From: Nannocystis exedens
GTDB lineage: Bacteria > Myxococcota_A > Polyangia > Polyangiales > Polyangiaceae
Reading direction: 5' to 3'
NCBI GenBank assembly: GCA_945861885.1
Contig: CAMAVR010000004.1
Span: 57,818 to 121,817 of the forward strand
DNA: 64,000 bases
A program made the translations under genes and the position numbers. This document shows positions 8,117-17,111 of the stretch, in pieces. Under the pieces are notes generated by a model. That model did not search any database. It worked only from the letters and a program-made list of their open reading frames with translations, and was not told the DNA's origin. The number at the start of each line of letters is the position of its first letter. The stretch's first letter is position 1.

Positions 8117-10669
8117 CTATTGCGCTCCGGCGTCGGGGATGTACGTATCGAAATCATCCCCAAAAAAGTGTTCGTTGATCACCGGCATCGGGTAGAGGTC
8201 GGCCGAGAGCACTGTGATCGCCTCCGCTTCCGATGCGCCAGGATCGCCAATTCCAAGGGCGCCGGTTGTTGCATCGCCCCAGCATTGGGCCGTCTTTTTT
8301 ACGAAAGACACGACACCCCCGTCCCCTGGACGCGTCAGATCCATGTCGATCTCGGCGCACGCGTGGCGCGGGCCCACGGCGATCGCGCTGGCCCTTCCGA
8401 AAAGCGACAGTGGCTTCCGCAATTGCCGCGGCGTTGATGGCTGCATCGGCGATAAAACCTCCCGCTCGGTCAAAGTACCAATCTGACCCGAATCGTTTTT
8501 GCCCCAACAGACTACCGAATGATCTTCAACGATGGCACATGTCGTCTCGTCGCCCAGGGCGAGTGCGATCGTCCGCTTCGGCAGAGCGATCGGCGCCCCT
8601 GGATCTGGACGGTTTGACTTGTCGCCGTACCCAAGCTGACCGAAATCGTTTCGACCCCAACATTGAAACGTCCCGTCGAGAAGCAGAGCGCATCCATGAT
8701 TCTTACCGAGTTCGATCGCGCTCGCTGGAACGGGGAACGATCCTTGGCGAAAGCTTGAAAACGCCGGTGGATCACCCTGTTGATCAAGTTCGTGCTTCCC
8801 CCAGCATACAAATTCGCGCCCTGAATCCGACCCGGCGCACGATCGCTTCCCCGCTGAAGCGATCGTGCGCGCGGGCCATGGCAGCCATCGCGGCATCGGG
8901 GCGCTCGCTAGAAGAGTGTAGGCCGGTTGTCCCGCGATCGCGCGCCAGGGCGCCGTCGGCGAAAGCCCCCAGCATTCGACGTCGCCGCCGACCAAAATCG
9001 CGCAGCCGTGATCGTCGCCGACACTCATGTCGATCGCAGCGCGCGAGATCAATACTTCTGTGACCGCGGTGACCTTTTGCGAGCCGGCCCCTTCAAACCC
9101 AAGCTGTCTGAGGTCATTGACCCCCCAGCACGCGATTTTTCCCATTTCGCTCAGAGCGCAGGCAAATTGCTTGCGCGCTGAGATGGCGACAGCGCGGCCA
9201 AACCCGAGCGGAATTAGCGGAATCGCATAACGAGGCGGGGCGAAGACTTTGGCGCTCAGGCCAATCCCCAATTGGCCAGCGTTCCCCTCGCCCCAACACG
9301 ACACATTTCCGCTTTCAGTAATACGGCAGGTAAAATCACTCCCCGCGGCAATTCTACCGCGTGTGCGATCACTGTTCTTTGGCGCAACAATTGGTTGTGA
9401 AGCCGCGATCGAAAATGTAGACGACGCAGCAATCAGGCGATCACCTACCGGTTTACCCGGCGGCGGAATCGGGGCACTTCCCCCTGAAAGCGAATACTCT
9501 TTGCCTCCTCCCCAACAGACAAGCTTTCCGGTCGCGGTCCCGATGCACGTATGCGTCGCTCCAAGGGCAAGCATCGTAGCTTTCGATGCAGTATCGTCCC
9601 GAGCCACCACCGCGATGCTCGGCGTTGCGACCATCGTTGCGTCGTCGACAGACTGCCGCGACTCGTTGTCGCCCCAGCAGCGAACATCTCCCGAGCCATA
9701 AAGCGCGCACGTATGCCCTCCGAACCCGGATGCCTGAATCGCCACGACCGCTTGACCGCCAATATCGCGCGGAATTCCAACTTTCTTTGGAAAAGAGACC
9801 GCATCTCGTCCGTCAAGCGTTCCAAGCTCGGCACGCTTATTTTGCCCTCCGCAATAGACGTCGCCGTTGGTCAACAACGCGCAGACGTGGTGCTGCCCCA
9901 CGGTGATCATTGTGGCGCGATCGGGGAACAGCTGGTCCCAGCCGACCGACGCGAAGGCGTCATACCCAGGACGCATCGTCCAACATCGAACGCTTCCGTC
10001 GGCAAATAACGCGCACATCTCTGATTCGCCCGATGCGATTTGAGTTGCGGCGCGAGGCGATCGAATCATCCCTTTCGGAGTCACGGCGGCGGGATCGGCG
10101 AGGTAGATCAATCTCCCTGCTGACTCCCCCCAACATTGGATGCCGCCAGTCATTAAAAGTGCACATGCGTTCGCCCGCCCGATCGACACCATTGCCGCCG
10201 TATGCGGCTCGGTCCCCTGTTTTCCAAGGTCGATGAAGTCGCTAGCATCGAACTGTTTTTTCCCGAGCGACCCCCAGCATGAAACGCGGTCGTTACCCAA
10301 AATAGCGCAGGCGAGCGTAGGGCCAACCGCGACCGACTTCGCGAAGTCTTCTGGCTCGCCCGGCCCAAACGCGTGCTTATCAAGCCTGATTGACTGCCCG
10401 TAAACCCTCCCGTCTTTCGGATTTGTATCGTAACAGTAGACCGACTGATCGCGAAGAACCATGCATGTGCGATTGTCGGCAGCGGCGAGCGTCGGCCTCA
10501 TAACCGCGGCTAGAGAATACGGCTTGAAGTTTGTCGGCGCGTCTGACCGGTTGACCGCAGTCTCGTCGACCGATTGCTTCTCATTCGACGCGCAACCAGG
10601 CGTCATCAACGCTGCACCAACCAACGCGGTTCGGATCGCCGCGCAACATAATGTTAAGACACGCTTCAT
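8117..10669 (-). CDS. RCC1-repeat (BIP2-type) beta-propeller lipoprotein
   Basis: About 850 residues. The ATG at 10669 follows an AAGGAAAGAG ribosome site; an ATG eight codons upstream has none. The leader ends in LMTPGC, a lipobox. The rest is a run of RCC1/BIP2-type repeats, each with a C-A-(L/I) ... CWG pattern such as HTCALYGSGDVRCWGDN and HGCALLLDGTFQCWGRN, often followed by GQLG. The paired cysteines per blade suggest disulphides in an exported propeller. Such proteins are common and multi-copy in Myxococcota and likely act in binding; no catalytic site is visible. It is divergent from the subtilase lipoprotein at 10853 with about 180 bases between starts. Confidence 0.92.
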   Translation of the reverse strand: MKRVLTLCCAAIRTALVGAALMTPGCASNEKQSVDETAVNRSDAPTNFKPYSLAAVMRPTLAAADNRTCMVLRDQSVYCYDTNPKDGRVYGQSIRLDKHAFGPGEPEDFAKSVAVGPTLACAILGNDRVSCWGSLGKKQFDASDFIDLGKQGTEPHTAAMVSIGRANACALLMTGGIQCWGESAGRLIYLADPAAVTPKGMIRSPRAATQIASGESEMCALFADGSVRCWTMRPGYDAFASVGWDQLFPDRATMITVGQHHVCALLTNGDVYCGGQNKRAELGTLDGRDAVSFPKKVGIPRDIGGQAVVAIQASGFGGHTCALYGSGDVRCWGDNESRQSVDDATMVATPSIAVVARDDTASKATMLALGATHTCIGTATGKLVCWGGGKEYSLSGGSAPIPPPGKPVGDRLIAASSTFSIAASQPIVAPKNSDRTRGRIAAGSDFTCRITESGNVSCWGEGNAGQLGIGLSAKVFAPPRYAIPLIPLGFGRAVAISARKQFACALSEMGKIACWGVNDLRQLGFEGAGSQKVTAVTEVLISRAAIDMSVGDDHGCAILVGGDVECWGLSPTAPWRAIAGQPAYTLLASAPMPRWLPWPARTIASAGKRSCAGSDSGREFVCWGKHELDQQGDPPAFSSFRQGSFPVPASAIELGKNHGCALLLDGTFQCWGRNDFGQLGYGDKSNRPDPGAPIALPKRTIALALGDETTCAIVEDHSVVCWGKNDSGQIGTLTEREVLSPMQPSTPRQLRKPLSLFGRASAIAVGPRHACAEIDMDLTRPGDGGVVSFVKKTAQCWGDATTGALGIGDPGASEAEAITVLSADLYPMPVINEHFFGDDFDTYIPDAGAQ

Positions 10670-10852
10670 CTGTTCGGCTCTTTCCTTCGACATGACACCA
10701 GGAACTTACGTTCGATGCCGTCGGTTCGGGGTGTGGCACAATCCGTTGGTGTCGCAACTTTGCGTCACGGAAAAGCGTGCCAAATGGCGCGATGCGGGGT
10801 ATTTATCAAATCAGGTGCATATTCCAGCCACGTTGCATCTGCCGGGGGGAGC

Positions 10853-13015
10853 ATGGTTAGCCGAATTGTTGCGCTCGTTATCTGCTTGGCAGCGTGCCTA
10901 ACGTGCGCCGCGAGCTGCAGCCGAACCGCTCCGGCGAGCGAACGTGAAAAACTTGAAGCGACACTCGACCCGTCGCTTGCGTCGCTCGAATCGCTAACAC
11001 CTCATTCGGTCGACGAGCTTAGCGACATTATTGAAATCGACATTCCGCTCGACGGGTCGGAGCCGACCGCAGATGTGCTCGTCAAAATCGCGTCTGGAAA
11101 AGCGCCGCCAACGATCGCAGGAGCGACGTTTAATTCGCAGCACGTGGCCAACATCTATTCAGCGCGCGTCGCGATAAGCGCGCTCAAAAAGTTAGCGCTC
11201 GCGCCCGAAGTGGAGCGCATCGAAGCGTCACATCGATTCGCAAAGGAGGAGCCACCCGGCGGCCCTGTCGATGGCAACGTCGTTTATCTCGACGGCGGCG
11301 GCCCATCGCCAGATGGCGGACGCGCATTCCTCGATGACGGTGGCAACACCGCAGTAACTAGCGCTGGGGGGGCGATGGATGCGGTCGTCGGAATCATCGA
11401 AGCGCTCCCCGTCGACCCATGCAACAAAGCGTTCCTGGACTCATCGGGGCAATCGCGCGTCGAGTCGATCGATATCTTGCAAGACGATGGGCAGTATCAG
11501 TCGGTGCCGGTCGAGCGCGAAGTGGCACAAAAGTGCCCCACACCAGCGTATTGGGACACGACGGGGCATGCGACCGCGGTTGCCGGAGTGGCAGCCGGCC
11601 GCGAAATTGGGCGCGCTCCCGAAGGCTTTCGTCCGTCGGCAGCCGCTAACGCAAAAATTCTAAGCGTCACGATTCGCGAACGCGAAGGGATCGCCGATAT
11701 CGATGTCGCACTCGCGCGCCTTAAAGTGCGCGCGCGTGGGCGTCCACTTGTCGTGAACTGCAGCTTGGGTACATTTTATGGCGCGCGCGACGGGACAAGC
11801 TTGTCCGAACAGATGATCACGCGGCGCCTCGGCCCAGGGTTCGCGTTTGTCGCCCCGGTGGGCAACGAAGGGTCGCTTCCAAGACACGCCATGGGCGGCC
11901 TCGCGCTTCCGTCGGACGAGCTCTTTGTCGGTAGCGCGAACCTCAAGAATGCAGGTACCTATTTCATCGAGGTATGGTGGGACAAGAGCGAAGATTTCGA
12001 CATTGAATTTAAGTTAAAAGCGGGGCGCGCCCTCAACCCTATCGTGCAGCTTACGAGTGAGCTTGCGACCGCGCTTCACCGCGGCAGGCTGTTCGCCTTC
12101 GCCAATTTGGGAGGACAGCAGCGCATTTTCACGATGACGGTCACCAAAAGAGGTGACGGCGTTAGCCTGTTCGGATGGCACGCCTATTCGACACGGAATT
12201 TGCTTTTTCTCCAACCGCCAAACAGTCCGGTGACACACGTGACGCCGAACTACACAGCAGCGATGCCGTCGAGCGCCATTGGAGCCATTCGCGTGACCGG
12301 GTATACCACAATCGAGCGTTGGGTATCCGACGGCGCCGTGCAATCTCGTCGCGGTGTACTAGGCGACATCGCCCCCGAATCGTCGCGCGGGCCCACGTTA
12401 GACGGGCGCCCGCCGCTTCTATCGGCGCCGTATACCGCGATCGCGCCGGCGTCGACCCACTGCGATATTTGCAACTCGGGTACGCGACTCACCTCGGACT
12501 ACGAAATGGTCAGCGGCACAAGCTTCGCGGCTCCAGCGGTCGCGGGGGTGGTCGCCGCTATCTTCAACATCGACCCGACGAACTTTCCGAATTCGCTTCT
12601 TCGTCGAAACGCGCAAAAGGACCAATTTTATTACGCGATGGGCGACGACGCGCCCTACGCATGGGGGGCCGGCAAGCTCGACGCGCAAGCAACGCTCGAA
12701 GCGCTTCGAAGCGCTATCGCCGCCCATCCAACCCCGCCCGCCATTCGCCTAAACGCGCGATTTACTGGACAAATAGCCCATTTTTCAACGCAAATCACCG
12801 ATCCCGGGCAAGAGCCACAGGCGAGCGAGCCGAGCATTCACCTGTACCTCTGGAGGCTCGCAGGCGACGGAGACAACACGTCAGTCACGAACGAAGGCGA
12901 AGCGACCTTCGACTATACGTCGTTTCAACCAGGCAAAGCAGTGCGCGCCGAAGTGGTCATGGTCAATTCATTCGGAAGAACCGGCGTAGGGCACGTCGAT
13001 CTTAACGTGCCGTGA
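10853..13015 (+). CDS. Subtilisin-like (S8) serine protease lipoprotein
   Basis: The ATG at 10853 has a GGGGGA ribosome site and starts a leader ending in TCAASC (Cys22), so a lipoprotein of 720 residues is predicted; the longer reading upstream lacks support. The S8 motifs are the His box TTGHATAVAGVAAG (His239), the oxyanion Asn in PVGNEG (Asn338), SSRGPTLDGRP (about 510-520) and the Ser box SGTSFAAPAVAG (Ser557). At the usual Asp box the sequence reads VGIIEALPVD, with Glu183 where Asp is expected. A beta-rich insert (about 360-460) splits the catalytic domain and a C-terminal beta domain (about 610-720) follows. Protein substrates are unknown. Confidence 0.9.
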   Translation: MVSRIVALVICLAACLTCAASCSRTAPASEREKLEATLDPSLASLESLTPHSVDELSDIIEIDIPLDGSEPTADVLVKIASGKAPPTIAGATFNSQHVANIYSARVAISALKKLALAPEVERIEASHRFAKEEPPGGPVDGNVVYLDGGGPSPDGGRAFLDDGGNTAVTSAGGAMDAVVGIIEALPVDPCNKAFLDSSGQSRVESIDILQDDGQYQSVPVEREVAQKCPTPAYWDTTGHATAVAGVAAGREIGRAPEGFRPSAAANAKILSVTIREREGIADIDVALARLKVRARGRPLVVNCSLGTFYGARDGTSLSEQMITRRLGPGFAFVAPVGNEGSLPRHAMGGLALPSDELFVGSANLKNAGTYFIEVWWDKSEDFDIEFKLKAGRALNPIVQLTSELATALHRGRLFAFANLGGQQRIFTMTVTKRGDGVSLFGWHAYSTRNLLFLQPPNSPVTHVTPNYTAAMPSSAIGAIRVTGYTTIERWVSDGAVQSRRGVLGDIAPESSRGPTLDGRPPLLSAPYTAIAPASTHCDICNSGTRLTSDYEMVSGTSFAAPAVAGVVAAIFNIDPTNFPNSLLRRNAQKDQFYYAMGDDAPYAWGAGKLDAQATLEALRSAIAAHPTPPAIRLNARFTGQIAHFSTQITDPGQEPQASEPSIHLYLWRLAGDGDNTSVTNEGEATFDYTSFQPGKAVRAEVVMVNSFGRTGVGHVDLNVP

Positions 13016-13039
13016 CAACCGTCGCAAAAAGCCTTGGTT

Positions 13040-13189
13040 TTATGCTGGTACCGGCATCCGTTGCGCTTGTTGCCGATCTGATCCGGCGAGCCGAGAAAGA
13101 GCGCCCCCTTCTTCGATGCAATCGGCAAATGAAGAGCGCGCGAGCAGCAGCGTGAATACCAGCGCGATTGTTGAGGCGAAATATTTCAT
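13040..13189 (-). CDS. Small predicted secreted peptide (49 aa)
   Basis: A short reading frame with an ATG at 13189 preceded by a GAGGG purine tract. It encodes a typical signal peptide (MKYF, then a hydrophobic run to ARSSFA) and a mature part of about 27 residues with a single Cys. It ends in TAA 24 bases beyond the stop of the convergent subtilase gene. It may be a genuine short secreted peptide or the remnant of a longer gene whose 3' part is lost. No family is recognised. Confidence 0.4.
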   Translation of the reverse strand: MKYFASTIALVFTLLLARSSFADCIEEGGALSRLAGSDRQQAQRMPVPA

Positions 13190-13300
13190 CGTTCAGCCCT
13201 CGGATCGCAACGATAGCTTGATGGCACTTATGGGTCGAATTGCGTGCTATTTGCCGTGTCGTCTTACCGCATCCGAGAGCTAATTTACGCCGCTTCGTCG

Positions 13301-13819
13301 CTACTGTTCGGCCATGTGCGATGCGTCAGTATGAAATACGAAATGCACTTTTCGCCCATCGGTTCGGAACACGATATCGAGCCGCCGATCGGCTTTGGAG
13401 TCTTCAACAATTCGCGCATTCGCTCGCTTGCCGAAATCGGCGACATTGCCCGATCCGAAGCCTGTCCCGCCGATTTCATGCGGATAAGGTTTCAGCGTGA
13501 ACGATGCATCGGTCGGTGACGCGAGCCGATAGTTGCTAATCACATAACGGCCGGACATTGACATCTCAATTGGACATTCAAGCCCTTTAGGTGCCCCTTC
13601 TGGCAGCTGCCACGGCCCCATCCGATCGACGAAAAGCGACTTCTCTTCAAAGTTGATCGTTACTTCGGTGCACCCCTCGTCGGTCATTCCGTAGAACACC
13701 TCTTCTGCCGGCGCAGCTTCTGCTGGTGCGACCGATTCGTCTGCGTAGGCCAGTGAATTAAGCTGCAGAAGACTTAGCGCGAGAGTAGCCAGTGCGGTGC
13801 GAATTTTGAATGAATACAT
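13301..13819 (-). CDS. Secreted hypothetical protein
   Basis: The ATG at 13819 follows an AAGGAC ribosome site and opens into a signal peptide with cleavage near SLAYA (residue 24); the open frame continues upstream but without support. The mature part of about 148 residues has two cysteines (in EGCTEV and LECPIE) and reads as beta-rich. An Ala/Pro/Glu linker follows the leader. No family was recognised. It probably acts in the periplasm or outside the cell. It is divergent from the decayed LysR gene at 13987. Confidence 0.7.
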   Translation of the reverse strand: MYSFKIRTALATLALSLLQLNSLAYADESVAPAEAAPAEEVFYGMTDEGCTEVTINFEEKSLFVDRMGPWQLPEGAPKGLECPIEMSMSGRYVISNYRLASPTDASFTLKPYPHEIGGTGFGSGNVADFGKRANARIVEDSKADRRLDIVFRTDGRKVHFVFHTDASHMAEQ

Positions 13820-13986
13820 TGTACGTCCTTGTGTATAACGAAGTGCTCTCGCCCATCCGGAACTCGCCATTCCGTTCAAGAGTGAGAGCTCTGTACCTTC
13901 GTTTTCGACGGTAAACCCACTGCAACGATTGCAAGTGCGGTTGCACGAAAAGACAACCGGCTCGGCGTTGCTACGCTCCGGCCGCA

Positions 13987-14390
13987 ATGAGCCGTTTTTT
14001 GTTTACCGATTCGGAAGTTGAGCTTCTTTTGGCATTCGAAGCAAATCCGTCGCTTGAAGCGCTTTCGGCGGCGGGTCACAAAGATGGGACTATCATTTCG
14101 AAGCAGCTAAAACGCATCGCCGAGAAACACGCAGTGCTTACAAGGCGGGCAGGGAGGTGGTGTCGAAGAGGCTCTTCTTTCGGGCGAAATCGATATTGGG
14201 CTCGACTGCGGGAGGCCAAAGTCGCCCGACATTGAATTCAAGCAATCCTTGAACCGACGTCGATCGTCGATTCAGGCGGTTCAGTTCGCACCCCCTCGCC
14301 ATCGGTCTATATGACGAACGATATCGCGACGGCGCGAAGTATGTGCGTAGCGTCGGCGGGATGGGCAGGCACCTACTTGCTTTCAGTTGG
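13987..14390 (+). pseudogene. Decayed LysR-family regulator
   Basis: From the ATG at 13987 the first 55 codons resemble a LysR-type helix-turn-helix (DSEVELLLAF, then IISKQLKRIAEK and a Leu-Thr-Arg-Arg wing). After about 14155 the meaning moves to the next frame, which reads ALLSGEIDIGLDCGRPKSPD, a typical start of a LysR effector domain. From about 14302 the original frame reads YMTNDIATARSMCVASAGWA, like the C-terminal part of the same domain. The total is far shorter than the usual 300 residues, so frameshifts plus internal deletion are inferred. The remnant now forms the upstream region of the I42 inhibitor gene. Confidence 0.6.
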
Positions 14391-14446
14391 AGATTCTTGT
14401 AGTTCGGCGTCGGACTTCTCCAAAAACACTTCAGGGAGTACTTAGT

Positions 14447-14917
14447 ATGCGTTCTTTTCTTTTCCTAGCCTCTACCCTCGCACTCGCGGCCTGCTCCGCG
14501 GATGCAACCGATGTCGCGCCCAACGATTCGCCCAACGAGTCTGGCGAATTCAGCGAAGCGGCCCATTCTAATGCGGTCGTCGTCAGCAACGCCGACAACG
14601 GGAAAACGGTGTCAATCGTCGAAGGCGGCGAGGTCATCCTAAAGCTGAAGAGCAATCCGACCACCGGCTACGATTGGCAGATTGTGACAACCGATCGCAC
14701 GTTCGGTTACGGACAAACGCGCTACGTCCGCGATCCGGTCCCCGGCGACCTGATGGGCGCAGGCGGAACGCGCATTTTCACGTGGCAGACAGCAGCGCCG
14801 ATCCCCGGCATGTCGATGGTCGGCAAGCACACCGTCACGCTCGCCTACAGCCGCTCGGGTGATCCATCGGCGCTCCGCTCGTTTGAATTTACGGTCGACG
14901 TCATCGCGAGGCGTTAA
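14447..14917 (+). CDS. Chagasin-like (MEROPS I42) protease inhibitor lipoprotein
   Basis: The ATG at 14447 follows an AGGGAG site and starts a leader ending in LALAAC (Cys16), so a lipoprotein of 156 residues is predicted. The C-terminal 110 residues carry the I42 signature: the NPTTGY loop (70-75), a GAGG loop (104-107) and a final loop after TLAYSRSG in place of the usual RPW. Members of this family block papain-like cysteine proteases through these three loops. Target and role here are unknown; protecting the cell from its own or prey/host proteases is an inference. The 3' end overlaps the convergent M15 peptidase gene by 17 bases. Confidence 0.88.
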   Translation: MRSFLFLASTLALAACSADATDVAPNDSPNESGEFSEAAHSNAVVVSNADNGKTVSIVEGGEVILKLKSNPTTGYDWQIVTTDRTFGYGQTRYVRDPVPGDLMGAGGTRIFTWQTAAPIPGMSMVGKHTVTLAYSRSGDPSALRSFEFTVDVIARR

Positions 14918-15674
14918 TCCAGCCGCTCTCATCTACTGTGCCGCAGCTGGCGCCTTGGGCAAAGCCACTTCGAGGCGCCGCTGCTATTTGTGCTTCGGTG
15001 TTGTCATCGATAACCCCTGTCACCGCAAGCGGCGCATCGGGATTGTTCTCGTTTAACAAAAGTTGAAACGCGCGCACCGCGGACGGGCGGAGATCGCGCC
15101 CGTCTGGTGCGATATAATCAAAGTGCACCGGGTCTTCAGGTCCGTACCATTTCCACCCATACTTCTCGAAGTACTTTCGCCAACCTCGGTCGTCCTCAAT
15201 ATCGATGGCGAGCCCGGAAAGGTGATTGCTTTCGCCCGCTTTTTTTGAAACGGAGACACCGCACCTGTGATCCTGCAGCATCCACTCGTGAAGGACATAC
15301 TGCTCCGCGACGGTGCGACGCGCGGAGCGCACGGCGAGCGTTTTTTTCCGCGCGGCGACGATTTTAGCTAGGCTCTCGTACGCGGCGGCTTGCAGTTCAG
15401 CAAGTCGCCCTGGCGCCACCTTGACTCGACGCAGCGACGAGAGACTTTTCATCGTTCCCGGCTCGACGCAGTTGAACTTCTCGGCGACCTGCTCCTGGAG
15501 ACCGATGAACGCCGACATGACCGGATGGACGCAATTTCCCAAAGCGACCGTGGCTAGCGTCCCTTCTTGCTTTTTCGGGTCCAGATTACCTGATTTTCGG
15601 CGGCCCCATTCGCCGCTGTCCAGTACGCAGGTGGCGATAAATAAGCAGGCCGGAATCGCGAGAATCAAGCGCAC
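14901..15674 (-). CDS. M15-type D,D-carboxypeptidase/L,D-peptidase lipoprotein
   Basis: The GTG at 15674 starts a leader ending in FIATC (Cys16), a lipobox. The catalytic core matches peptidase M15 (VanY/DacY-like): SNHLSGLAID with zinc ligands His151 and Asp158, and PVHFDY with His184. The C-terminal part (about 195-232, RPSAVRAFQLLLNENN and VIDDNTEAQI) resembles a peptidoglycan-binding type 1 repeat. It is predicted to trim peptidoglycan stem peptides in the periplasm. The start codon is GTG without a clear ribosome site. Convergent overlap with the I42 inhibitor gene may couple their mRNA 3' ends. Confidence 0.88.
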   Translation of the reverse strand: MRLILAIPACLFIATCVLDSGEWGRRKSGNLDPKKQEGTLATVALGNCVHPVMSAFIGLQEQVAEKFNCVEPGTMKSLSSLRRVKVAPGRLAELQAAAYESLAKIVAARKKTLAVRSARRTVAEQYVLHEWMLQDHRCGVSVSKKAGESNHLSGLAIDIEDDRGWRKYFEKYGWKWYGPEDPVHFDYIAPDGRDLRPSAVRAFQLLLNENNPDAPLAVTGVIDDNTEAQIAAAPRSGFAQGASCGTVDESGWINASR

Positions 15675-15822
15675 TCATATAAGCTATCAGCAACCGGCCC
15701 TTTATGTCACGACCTTGGTTATTGCCCCGCTGGCCTTGCCGAGGGTACGGCGCCGCAGTACAAACCTCGGGCCGCGCTGCGACTGAAACATCGCACAAGC
15801 AGGCACACGAGGTACCTCCGGC

Positions 15823-16578
15823 ATGAGCGGCCATTCGAAATGGGCAACGATTAAGCATAAAAAAGGGGCTCTCGATGCCAAGCGAGGCAAGCTCTTCACC
15901 AAGCTCATCAAAGAGCTCACCGTAGCGGCCCGTATGGGTGGCGGCGATGTAAGCGGCAATCCGCGGCTCCGCAAAGCGATTTCGGACGCAAAAGGGCAGC
16001 ATATGCCGGCCGATACGATTCAACGCGCCGTAAAGCGCGGCACCGGCGAACTCGCAGGCGAATCGATCGACGAAGTGGTCTACGAGGGCACAGGCCCCGG
16101 TGGAACGCTCATTTTGGTAGAAGCGATGACCGACAACCGCAATCGCACCGTCGCCGAAATTCGCAAGATATTTGAGCGCAATAACGGGCTTCTAGGCGGC
16201 GGCGGCACAGCAGGCTGGGCATTCGAGCGCAAAGGTCAGATCGAAATTTTGAAGAGCGCGGCAAGCGAAGACCAGCTAATGGACCTCGCAATCGGCGCCG
16301 GCGCAGACGACTACGAAGATAACGGCGAAACATGGCTCGTAACAACGCCGCCTGATGCCCTAATGCGCATCGTTGATGCGATTGAAGCGAGCAAAATCGC
16401 AGTAAAAGAGTCGTCACTCGCCTACTTGCCAAAGGCGAAAAAGCCGATCGAAGGGCGCGAAGCTGAAATCGCACTCAATTTGCTCGAAGCGCTCGATGAC
16501 CACGACGACGTTCAAAACGTGTTCGCCGACTTTGTGATCTCTGACCGAGAGGCCGAGCGGATTGCCGCGCTCGGATAA
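15823..16578 (+). CDS. yebC: YebC/PmpR-family DNA-binding protein
   Basis: The 251-residue product has the invariant start SGHSKWATIKHKKGA, the RAVKRGTGE region, and an EGTGPGG/TDNRNRT block, which together define the YebC/TACO1 family. Members are cytoplasmic and bind DNA or assist translation of proline-rich stretches. It is the first gene of a five-gene run yebC-ruvC-lolA-TSUP-rfbB, three bases ahead of ruvC, an old linkage with the Holliday-junction genes. The ATG follows a GAGGTACC tract. Confidence 0.95.
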   Translation: MSGHSKWATIKHKKGALDAKRGKLFTKLIKELTVAARMGGGDVSGNPRLRKAISDAKGQHMPADTIQRAVKRGTGELAGESIDEVVYEGTGPGGTLILVEAMTDNRNRTVAEIRKIFERNNGLLGGGGTAGWAFERKGQIEILKSAASEDQLMDLAIGAGADDYEDNGETWLVTTPPDALMRIVDAIEASKIAVKESSLAYLPKAKKPIEGREAEIALNLLEALDDHDDVQNVFADFVISDREAERIAALG

Positions 16579-16581
16579 CGC

Positions 16582-17097
16582 TTGATAGTGTTGGGGCTCG
16601 ATCCAGGGTCGCGACGCTTCGGCTGGGGGCTCATTTCAAAGTCGGGGACACGTCTGGTCCATGTCGATCACGGCGTAATCGAGACCGACACGCGCGGAAC
16701 ATTTGCGGCGCGGCTAGTCGCGATCGAAAAGCGCCTGGTTGAAGTGATTAACGAGTACAAGCCCGACTGCGCCGGGATGGAGTCGCTTTTTTTCGCAAAA
16801 GATGCGCAAGCGGCTGCAAAATTAGGGCATGCGCGGGGCGTCGCCCTTCTCGTCTGCGCGCGCGAGGGGCTATCGATTGGCGAATATGCTCCTACGCATG
16901 TCAAACGCGCCGTCGCCGGCGGTGGCCGCGCCGAAAAAGCGCAGATGGCACAAATGGTCAGGGCGCTGCTCAATCTGTCTGAAGTCCCCCAGCTTGATGC
17001 TTCCGACGCTCTGGCGATCGCGATCACGCATAGCCAGCATCTTCCCTTAATCGAGGCGACACGCGCAGCCAAAGCAACGTCGCCCCGCTGCCAATGA
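16582..17097 (+). CDS. ruvC: Holliday junction endonuclease RuvC
   Basis: RuvC is the RNase H-fold dimer that cuts Holliday junctions with RuvAB in recombinational repair. The 171-residue product keeps all four acidic metal ligands: Asp7 (GLDPGS), Glu67 (MESLFF), Asp139 and Asp142 (LDASDALA). The start is TTG at 16582, three bases after the yebC stop, or a GTG two codons later; both fit translational coupling. No ruvA or ruvB lies next to it in this window. Its stop overlaps an ATG ahead of lolA. Confidence 0.95.
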   Translation: MIVLGLDPGSRRFGWGLISKSGTRLVHVDHGVIETDTRGTFAARLVAIEKRLVEVINEYKPDCAGMESLFFAKDAQAAAKLGHARGVALLVCAREGLSIGEYAPTHVKRAVAGGGRAEKAQMAQMVRALLNLSEVPQLDASDALAIAITHSQHLPLIEATRAAKATSPRCQ

Positions 17098-17111
17098 TAG
17101 GCTCCCCCACC

